A DNA stretch of 64,000 bases from Brevipalpus yothersi (lineage: Eukaryota > Arthropoda > Arachnida > Trombidiformes > Tenuipalpidae), in assembly GCA_003956705.1 (NCBI GenBank), contig QZCP01000083.1, forward strand, positions 60,465-124,464, written 5' to 3'. This document shows positions 50,401 to 58,341 of the stretch, piece by piece. Made by a program: the position numbers and the translations under genes. Below the pieces are notes generated by a model. The model saw nothing but the letters and a program-made list of their open reading frames with translations. It was not told the origin of the DNA and did not search any database. Position 1 is the first letter of the stretch; the number at the start of each line of letters is the position of its first letter.

Positions 50401-50465
50401 GTCCAGCTGTTAAGATTTACAATAGTATTCTGGTGATTCGCGACAATATCAATCTAGAGGCATGA
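47432..50465 (+). CDS. L(3)mbt-like chromatin repressor (FCS finger, three MBT repeats, C2HC finger, SAM)
   Basis: L(3)mbt/L3MBTL proteins read mono- and dimethyl-lysine in histones and repress transcription; Drosophila L(3)mbt also works with E2F/RB repressor complexes. Two exons (47432-50245 and 50331-50465) give 982 residues. About 300 disordered Ser/Thr/Pro-rich residues are followed by an FCS-type zinc finger (VQCLSCGTEGKKSSF, from Cys 304). Three MBT repeats (roughly 415-515, 520-630, 637-738) carry the phrases HFDGYPDMYDFW, HFDGWDDSYDYW and HFDGFESNYDFW. Then come a C2HC finger (CPTGSCLGQGN, about 747), a basic Ser-rich stretch with KRRR, and a SAM domain (about 905-980) split by the intron. 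Order and content match L3MBTL1/3/4. AATAAA is at 50559-50564. The gene shares the window with an E2F4/5 gene, but nothing shows they are co-regulated. Confidence 0.95.
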
Positions 50466-50823
50466 TTCATCATCACCATGTTTATGTAAAAATGAAATGT
50501 GCTCATAATTTTTCGCTCATTTCTCACTCCATCAAATTTGTTCCATCTTGATTTCAGAAATAAACTAAATTGCTCTTAATTAATCGTCAATTCTTTTTCT
50601 CTCTCTCTCTCTTCTTTCTGTTCATTAAGATTCGCTCGCCTCGAAGCATGATGAATCTTATCGAGGCCAATGAATATCAGCTGGCAGCTCCATCACATTG
50701 TTTACATTTTTCGGTTTTCTGTGAGCCCGGTTAGCATTTATTTGGCTGACATGTGTTTGTATTCCAAAATGACAGTGTAAATTATATTATCTGATCAAGT
50801 GACAACATTGTGGATATTGTGAC
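50466..50823. other. Short intergenic region
   Basis: This holds the 3' UTR of the L(3)mbt-like gene and the promoter of the next gene. A CT-rich patch lies near 50595-50615. No other feature was seen. Confidence 0.55.
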
Positions 50824-52141
50824 ATGATGATTCAACCTCCGATATCCATGATGAGATCTGTTGTTGACTTATGTCATTATCAGAATAGTGCATTTCAAGA
50901 GGGAAAAGAATTTCTTCTTTCTTATGCTTCTGCTGAAATATGGTTATCTGCCTTAGTTTTAATTTACTTATTTCTTTTCATATTTTTAACCAAGTTTCTG
51001 GTAAGTAAAGCTGATGTACAAAAGAGTTAACTGAAAATATAGTGTAATGTAATGAATTAAAAGCAAGATGCATTCATCTTCCATCGTTTTATCAAGGATT
51101 CTTCTCCTAAACCTGCTGAAAAAGTGCCTAAAGTATCATTATTGGAAAATGAAATTGAAGATCTTAAAGAAGAGCTTAATGATTTGGATCCTGAAACAGA
51201 TGACTTTGAGAAACAATCTGAAATATTACAAAAGGAGCTGGATAAGTTGAAGCGTGAACTTCGAGGTATTCTCATTACCCAATGAAGTTTATCTAGAAGT
51301 GTAAGCCTTTTTACTCTCTTCCATCAACACAGTTCGCAAAAGAGATCAGAACAAGGCTCCTATCCCTGGAAAACATCGATCTTGTAGAGGAAATTGCTAC
51401 TTCTTCCTCTGTTTGTTACCTGTGAGTATTAATCAAAAAATAATAACATAATTTCTGCAACTTCCTCTATTCTCTCAGATCCTGATCACTCTATCAACCT
51501 ATGGTTGCTGTAAATATTTTCAACCTGGATGCTCATTTTCATTAGAAAAAGAATTGGATACTTTCTTCAATAAACACCATAAAGTTCTACCAAATTCAAG
51601 CCAGAGAGTCATAAGAACAGCATTGAGATCAGTTCTAGATTACTCTCATCCCTCCTCACCCGGCGAGGAATCTCCTGTACTTCTCCTTATAGGATCATAT
51701 GACAACGCTCCGAATGTTAGGAAGCTAGTTGTTGAACTTTCCATCTTGGTTTCAAGAATACAATGCAAAAGATCTCCTCCAGTTTTAGAAGGTGATAAGC
51801 TCGAGAGCTTTGAAATTCATGAAAATTTTACTCGGATACTTGGCAGTCAAAATTATAATAGCATTGTACTCAATGGTCTAGAGCGAGTAAGAGGAACTGT
51901 TGCACAAAGTCTTCACAGATTCACAGATCATGATGGAGCAACTTTTAAGAATGTCGTTATTTTATTAAGTGCATATTCAACTCAGACATTCAGGGATCGA
52001 GATATCAGTTTCAAGAGAATGGATGAAATAGCTAATCAATTACTGGAAATTGCATGGAAAGATGATCTTCCTGAGGACCACATTCTTCCTCTTCTTTCAA
52101 GGTTAACACCAAGTGTCGCTATTATACTTGACCAGGAATGA
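50824..52141 (+). CDS. Torsin-activating protein, LAP1/LULL1-like (TOR1AIP family), with an extra N-terminal membrane/coiled-coil unit
   Basis: LAP1 and LULL1 anchor and activate Torsin AAA+ ATPases through a lumenal domain at the nuclear envelope/ER. Four exons (50824-51000, 51064-51265, 51333-51421, 51479-52141) join in frame to 376 residues. The C-terminal part carries the family segment HRFTDHDGATFKNVVILLSA, comparable with the YKYCDHENAAFKDV region of LAP1, preceded by SPVLLLIGSYDNAPNVRKLV. Before it are a membrane segment (YFFLCLLPILITLSTYGCC, about 147-165), a coiled coil (NEIEDLKEELNDL to LQKELDKLKREL) and a further membrane segment near the N-terminus (WLSALVLIYLFLFIFLTKFL, 40-59). 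Vertebrate LAP1 has one membrane span, so two are unusual. The coding end overlaps the coding end of PRIM2 on the other strand by 20 bp. Confidence 0.75.
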
Positions 52142-53765
52142 TTTCCTCGAAATTCGGTTCCTGCTTGATGACTACATTCATTGAGAGGGGCTCTTCTTCC
52201 ATCACCTCTTGACTTGTGGACATAGACTCCTTCATGGGCTCTTCTTCCATCACTTCTTGACTTGTGGGCATGGATTCGGTCATGGGCTCTTCTTTCAATT
52301 GTGGCTCTTGGTCTAGCATTAAATCATCCAAATTTGGATCGAAAGCGAACTCTTCCTCATTCTCTCCTGAGGCTCGATCAGATGGAAGATATCCAAGACT
52401 CAACCTTTTAATGGCTATCCTACTTGCAGCGAAAAATTGGTTAGGATGTTTTATTACATCCAAACCACTGGCTGGGTGTCTTGATTTGAAATATATGGTG
52501 CAAGCACCAGTATAATTTTTACTTTCATTCGACATCTCAACAATTTTTTCAATTGTCTCGGCTGGTAAATTTTTCTTAGATAAAAAATTCTTCAGATTTT
52601 CTTTGCCAAAAGTTTTAAAGGGACAACCGTGGCAGTCCTGAGTGCCCACATCAGAATTGATTATTTTTCCGCAACCATATGCTGAGAAATCAGCTTTCTT
52701 GCCTTCTTTACCATAATTGTACCTTATACCGTACTTGTACTCTTTATCAAACTTCTCTGGAGCAATTTTTTGGATAAACTCAGCTCTGAAGAATCTCAAA
52801 CAATCTTCCATTGAGAGACCAATTTCTTTCAAGAACAACTGATAATGTAATCTTCCATAATATTTCAAGTGATGGTTCTTTCGTAGGTGATTGTGAATAT
52901 TTTCCATGCATGGTGGATACGATTCTTTGGCAAGATCTTCTATATCCTGAAGGTTCACCGGGTCCAATTGTCCTTTGCCTTTTTGCATTACTTTCTTTCG
53001 ATCTAATATGATTCTTTGGTAAGCTCGGCCAATGATTGGAATCAATCGATCATTTTCATCACCGAGGCAAGTTGATAGTAGACCCATCATTGTAAGGAGC
53101 TCTTCACGAAACTTGTTGCAAAGAATTGGAATAGTACTTGTCGCTGTTACATATGCTTTTCCACCCTCCAGATAAGCTTTGCGATTTCTAACTAATTCAA
53201 GGGCTTTATCGAAATCAGCACAAAATATATTAGGATCTTGGAAACCTGTGTATTTATAGTTCGCCTTCTGAATATAAAAAGAATTCGTGTTTTTCATTGA
53301 CGTGAATGGTAAAACATTTTCTACGAGGTTTTTGACAGATGTCACATTTCCTTTGACTTTGACCAAGTAACTGAGGAGGAAGAACATGAGATCATGTTCA
53401 ACTTTGGCAAACCATTGTTTCAGTTCAGGATCTCTACAGAAAAATAGTCGAAGTAGAAAGTGAGACTGATGATTTCGTTCACGAAAACGTTTCTTGTAAT
53501 CAGTTGAACGGCTAGCTAGAAAAACAGCCACAAAGTTATCTCCAGCTTTGCTTGGAACATTAACCAATCTTTCCTTTAGCTCCTCCAAGTTTCTCCCTTG
53601 ACCATCAGTTTTGACCTCTGTTTGATCCACTTTAATCTCATCGAAGACAGCCAAAATGTTGAGTCTCTCTTCAACCAATTCTTCTACATCTTCCAAACTA
53701 AGATGTCCTGAAGGCGGCACACGATAAAAATTGACATCATCATCGATCTCTTCTTTGATTTTCAT
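52122..53765 (-). CDS. PRIM2: DNA primase large subunit
   Basis: PRIM2 is the regulatory subunit of primase in the DNA polymerase alpha complex; it helps start the RNA primer and hands it over. A single 547-codon frame starts at 53765. The N-terminal helical domain is followed by the iron-sulphur C-terminal domain, with 4Fe-4S ligands recognisable as Cys 286 (PPCMENIHNHLR), Cys 365 (SAYGCGKI), Cys 381 (CHGCPFK) and Cys 422 (YTGACTIYF). KNHHLKYYGRLHYQLFLKEI and HPNQFFAASRI are strongly conserved with other animals. The C-terminal tail is acidic and contains two near-identical 16-residue units (ESM-TSQEVMEEEPM). The gene is intronless here. Two E2F-type sites lie about 180-200 bp upstream of the start. 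Confidence 0.95.
   Translation of the reverse strand: MKIKEEIDDDVNFYRVPPSGHLSLEDVEELVEERLNILAVFDEIKVDQTEVKTDGQGRNLEELKERLVNVPSKAGDNFVAVFLASRSTDYKKRFRERNHQSHFLLRLFFCRDPELKQWFAKVEHDLMFFLLSYLVKVKGNVTSVKNLVENVLPFTSMKNTNSFYIQKANYKYTGFQDPNIFCADFDKALELVRNRKAYLEGGKAYVTATSTIPILCNKFREELLTMMGLLSTCLGDENDRLIPIIGRAYQRIILDRKKVMQKGKGQLDPVNLQDIEDLAKESYPPCMENIHNHLRKNHHLKYYGRLHYQLFLKEIGLSMEDCLRFFRAEFIQKIAPEKFDKEYKYGIRYNYGKEGKKADFSAYGCGKIINSDVGTQDCHGCPFKTFGKENLKNFLSKKNLPAETIEKIVEMSNESKNYTGACTIYFKSRHPASGLDVIKHPNQFFAASRIAIKRLSLGYLPSDRASGENEEEFAFDPNLDDLMLDQEPQLKEEPMTESMPTSQEVMEEEPMKESMSTSQEVMEEEPLSMNVVIKQEPNFEEIIPGQV
52188..52283 (-). repeat. Two tandem 48-bp units in the PRIM2 tail
   Basis: Two adjacent 48-bp units differ at only a few positions and keep the reading frame (16 residues each, EPMxESMxTSQEVMEE). 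A third partial unit begins at 52284. Confidence 0.9.
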
Positions 53766-53944
53766 ACTTGAAATTGGAGATTCACTACACGTGAAGGAAT
53801 AGATTCACACAAGATTTGATGAAAAAATTGAATAAATTACAATTAAAATTAGTTAAAACACGAGCAATCAAAGGCAAACACAAATGGAAGCAAAAGTGTG
53901 TGAATACAGCTGACACTTACACAACAATATGTGTGAGCTCACTT

Positions 53945-53954
53945 GGCGCCAAAA
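53945..53954 (-). promoter_or_regulatory. E2F-type site upstream of PRIM2
   Basis: GGCGCCAAAA on the plus strand reads TTTTGGCGCC on the PRIM2 strand, matching the E2F consensus TTTSSCGC. It lies about 180 bp upstream of the PRIM2 ATG. Confidence 0.7.
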
Positions 53955-53959
53955 CATTT

Positions 53960-53969
53960 GCGCGCCAAA
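53960..53969 (-). promoter_or_regulatory. Second E2F-type site upstream of PRIM2
   Basis: GCGCGCCAAA on the plus strand reads TTTGGCGCGC on the PRIM2 strand, a full match to TTTSSCGC, five bases from the first site. Confidence 0.7.
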
Positions 53970-54975
53970 CTTTCAGCTTGTATGCAAGCTTCACTTACTT
54001 TGCTCGTCTCAGAATAGTTTACCGAAGCAGTGATCACCAAAAACTTAATTTATGTACATCGAAGTATGCTGAATCGTTAGAAAAGTCAACGAAGATTTGG
54101 CGATCTGGATCTCGATGGGTCATAGTTTATCGAAAGCTAGGCTGATTTCAATCATATTCTAGCAAAAACTCATGATAGTCACGTTAAGCCAACAAATTGT
54201 CCTCTCTCGATCTGAGCTGTTTGCTCATCATGCATTTTCGGAATCGATTCCTCTGATATTTATTATTCTTCATCTTTCCTGATATTTCTGACTGCCATCA
54301 TTTCTGTAGTCCATATCTGCTTCACAAATCGATTAGTCATCGATTATCAAAGGCTGATAATCTATATAAGCACTCTGAAAATGAAGAGCTTGAGCAAAAA
54401 CGAGTGACTAATTAAGACTCTTGAAGTGGGCTATTGAGAGAGAGCAGAACGAATTATGTCTCACAGATGTAGTCTTTGATGACTGTATCACTCAAGTAGG
54501 GACTGCAATTTGATACAACTACGACGTGTTCAGTCTAACTGTGCTATTTGGCTACTTCTCTAACACGATTGGAAATTTTCCGATTTCGGTGAGAATATTC
54601 TTCACATACTCATGACATATCGAATGGCCACTAGCTTTCGCATGTTCACGAAGTTGATGATAAGATTTGCTTCAAGATCAGAAATTCAACAATAGGCTGG
54701 GGTAAAAATGCTGGAAGCTTCTCTTTTCTGGAAGTTTAAAAGAGCAATTATGTTGCTATTATGTTGTGCAATGATAACTCTTTGGCTTGAAAAAAACTCC
54801 CACAGCCTCTCCATCTTTATCAAATATCAAACAATCTGTATCCAGAGAACTTATGGATCTCTTTTTCCTGCTCCATAAAACGGGCTGCAAAATTGCTGGC
54901 AAAATTACTCTTGACACAGCCTTTTCCTTTTTTCATTGTGTGTAAATCGGTACTTAAATCCGTACCCTTTTGGAG

Positions 54976-57900
54976 ATGTCCATTTTGAAGGAAAGAATAA
55001 ACCTTGAATACGAAGCATTGAATGAGCTTCTAACCTGTTCAGTTTGCAAAGATAAGTTTGATCAGTCCGATCAAGCCGCAAAGCAGTTGCCATGTAATCA
55101 TACGTTGTGTAAATCTTGTTTGGAAAAATTGTGTCGTCTACATACTGTTCAAGGTTTATCTACATTTTTATGTCCCTTGTGTCGCACACTCATTAAAGCC
55201 CGTAACGGTGAATCAGAATTTCCACCAGCTATTTGGGTCAACCAATTGCTTGATGTGATAAAAAAACAAAGTTGCGAACTGGTCCCGAGTTGCTCGAGGC
55301 ACCCATCCCACGAGCTGTCATTCTGTTCAAGTTGTAGCAAAGAATTTTGTGATATTTGTGATGCTTCATCTCATAAAAATCATGATAAAACTAACCACTT
55401 TGTAAGTAAAAAAGTTTAAAAAATTCAGACGTATTTCACGGCTTCAATCCCTGTATCTCATAATTTTCACTTTTGCTTCGTATTTTGGTCATCTTCTCCC
55501 TTTCCGAGGATCTCTCAAACACATATTTAACCAGCCTCTAATTACTTCAGTTTTCAAACTAGAATTCAGATTGATCGAATTCATGGTCTAAATCTAATAT
55601 TTCTTTCACTGGTTCCAATTTGTTGATTTATCTTGCAATTTTGCAATTTTTTCCAATAGATCATTCCATCTTCTTGGGTAAGGAAACAAGCCTCAGAGAA
55701 CTTAACTGATACAGCAAAGAAATGCATCTTCGAGTTGAATAAAGCACATAAGAACGTATCATCCGAGATGAGAGATTTGGATGAGACCACCAACAACATT
55801 CTAGACGATATAGACTTGAAGTTCGCAAAAATCATCAGCTCAGCGGAAGAAAGATGCAATGAGATCAAGGAATTAACGAGAAAGATGCGTGTCACAAAGA
55901 GGAAGATTCTGGAGGATCAACTGAAGATGATCGAGAGCGGAAAAGTTAAGGTTGAGACTGAATGCGACAAAATCAAAAGAGAAGGTGGCATATATCAGAT
56001 TAAAGAAAAAGTGAACGAGCTCGCTGTTCAAGAGAAATCTTTCCACACTTTACTTAATCCAAAAGAAAATTGTTTCATAAGTTGTGATCTAATGGAGGAA
56101 TCCTCAATGGACTTCGTACAAGCGAGCATTCGGAGTATAGGAGATATTCGAACAAGCACAACATGCCCATCTCTTTGTGAAGTTAATATTGGCCAGTGTT
56201 TCGCTCAAATAGACACATCAGCGGAGATTATTACTTACAAATTTTCTGGCGAACGGCAACAATGTGGAAGAGATATTGTAACTGCCACTTTGTCACCTAC
56301 CACTGGGACATTGGAAGAGGATTCTACCCCAAAAATTTCTCTACGTGTTATCGATAGAAATGATGGTACTTATGAATTAAAGTTCATCCCCCCAGAACCT
56401 ACTACTTATCGCTTGTGGGTGAAAATTTTTGGCCATCCAATCAAAACTTTCCCCCTCGAATTTGAAGCAAAGAGCTTTGAAAATTATATCATTTCTCGTG
56501 GATGGGCTCAAGCATCACCTTCTAACCTTTCGAGAGTTCCAAAGAAAGTTTATCACTTACCTCTGTTCGATGATGATGTAGAGAGAAAAATTCGCTGTGC
56601 CACATCTGTGAGTCTCTCCTCTAAAGTATGGCTCTGCGCCTATGGCAATTCTTCTAGCCAAATAAGTATCATGGACGTAGAGAAGAATCGAAAATTTGTT
56701 CATGAATCATTCAGAATTCAGAACAACATTCTCTGTATTGCCTCTATTCCTAGTATTTCGATTGACCATGTCCTTGACAATGATAAGATTGATAAAACAA
56801 GTGTCAAGTCAATCGAGTTGAGTTCGTCCCCTTCCGTTGATGGGAAAAGGAAGCAAGAAGCGAATAAAGTGCGAGGAAAGAAGTCTTCAAAGAAATATAA
56901 AGAATCAGAAACTTTGAAGAAGTCCTCAGCTATCAGTGAAACCCCGAGCTCTTCAGCATCAGCTATTGATGTGAATGTATCTCAAAGTTTGAGATCCCCT
57001 TCATCGATCAAAGAAGCATCTACAGTCTCTTTTTCCAACAATCAACCTTCAGATGAATGTCTGCCCTCCTCATCTGCTTCAAATGAAAATGTTGACTCAG
57101 AAAACTCAGCCGAAAATTTTGTTATTCCAACCGTTTGGCTCGGAGGAAAGGATGGTACTATCTACATCCATCGTGAAGAAAAGAATACAACTGATCCTAT
57201 AAATTCAATCAAACTTCCAAGCCCTGTTGTACAGATAATACAACACCGAGGGAAAGTTTTCGTTGCCTTAGTAGATGGCCTATGTTGTATATTCGCCGAA
57301 TTTCAAGAGACTTTTTGGGACTTGACAAGATGTTTTTCTCTTGACATGAAGGAAAAAAGTGCCATCATTAATGGTCACTTGAAGAAGGCTAGTGATGAAA
57401 GCGCTTCCTCAGATGCAGTGACTGGATCTTCAAGCAAACTTCCATCAGCTTACCAAAACTTCACTATCAGATGCATGGAAACTGTGGGAACCTCTGTTTG
57501 GTTAGGTTATCGTAACGCTATTTATATTTTAGATTGTGAAAGTCTGAGAATTGACAACCATTTCGATGTAGATTCCAGAGAGGAGGCCCGAATTACCCAA
57601 ATAACCGCAGTAGGGGGTGGTGTCTGGTGCAGCACTCCATTGGACTGGAAGATCCACCTTTACTCAGCTTCTCAGCCTTATCAACATCTCCAAACTATAG
57701 ATGCTGAGCCTCATATGACAAGGCATCTGGTCAGCGAATCTTTTGACCTCGGTAAAATTATATCCATGAAAGCAAGCTTTGATCGTCTTTGGATAGGAAC
57801 AAATAGGGGTGCAATTTTGAACATTCCTTACGTACATCCAGCCTCAAGTTCAGACAACTTTTCTCCCACTCCTCTTCCAGAATGTGATGAAGCTCGAAAA

Positions 57901-58071
57901 CAATTATCTCTTCATGGGCATGAAGAAACGGTCAGATTCTTTCTGCAGATGGAAAATTTCATGATAAGTGGAGGCGATGGCTATCATGATCGAGTATTGA
58001 ATTTGGGTCAAAAAGATGAATTGCAGATAGATAAACGCTCTCATTTAATTGTGTGGAAACAAAATTGTTAG
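54976..58071 (+). CDS. Chimeric RING-B-box-filamin protein with a JIP3/JIP4-type propeller (copy 1)
   Basis: Two exons (54976-55401 and 55660-58071, phase 0) give 945 residues. The RING is complete (C21, C24, C40, H42, C45, C48, C66, C69), predicting E3 ubiquitin-ligase activity. A B-box 2 follows (C106, H109, C117, C120, C125, C128, H133, H136), then a coiled coil (about 145-275) and a filamin-type immunoglobulin domain (about 311-414, DRNDGTYELKFIPPEPTTYR), the layout of TRIM proteins. From about 439 to the end it matches the C-terminal WD40-like propeller of the JIP3/JIP4 adaptors: SSKVWLCAYG and NNILCIASIP, a low-complexity linker (508-630), then VWLGGKDGTIYIH, SVWLGYRNAIYI, QPYQHLQTIDAEP, RLWIGTNRGAILNIP and MISGGDGYHDR. 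The kinesin/dynein-binding N-terminal part of JIP3 is absent. The start at 54976 replaces an in-frame TTG. I know of no described family with this order. Confidence 0.85.
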
Positions 58072-58341
58072 CATTTTGTATTTTTGTCGAGAGTTTTTCG
58101 AGTATTCTAGGAGGAAGGTGACAGGAATACGTTTTCATCCAGTTTAAATGACACGCCAATATATAGAGAGTGCGCTGATCTTGTATTGAATGTATTCGAG
58201 TTCCCGCGTGTCTCATTTCATGATGAAATTTTCATCAGACTTCAGTGTACTGTACTCGCTGTACTCACTTTACTTAATCATGATTTACATTGTTTGATCA
58301 ATCTTGTTGTTTGATTGTGCCAATATCAGGTTAAGATCATA
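58072..58341. promoter_or_regulatory. 5' region of copy 2, shared with copy 3
   Basis: From 58154 to 58341 the sequence resembles 62981-63144 before copy 3. Shared blocks include CGCCAATAT(A/G)TAGAGAGTGCG, CTTGTATT, TTCCCGCGT/TTCCGCGT, GATCTTGTTGTTTGATTGTG and CAATATCAG just before the start. It is probably the duplicated promoter and 5' UTR. Confidence 0.7.

Larger units (their letters stand above)
53766..54975. other. Divergent intergenic region, PRIM2 to the RING array
   Basis: About 1.2 kb between two genes transcribed outward. Next to PRIM2 are the E2F-type sites. The rest shows no gene; the open frame at 53816-54145 looks like chance. Confidence 0.55.

Noticed and set aside
51068..51250. 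Open frame beginning MHSSSIVLSRIL
   Set aside because: It overlaps exon 2 of the LAP1-like gene in another frame. The coiled-coil frame from 51064 joins the neighbouring exons in phase and this one does not.
53816..54145. 109-codon open frame upstream of PRIM2
   Set aside because: It overlaps the E2F-type sites and presumed promoter, starts without context and resembles no known protein.
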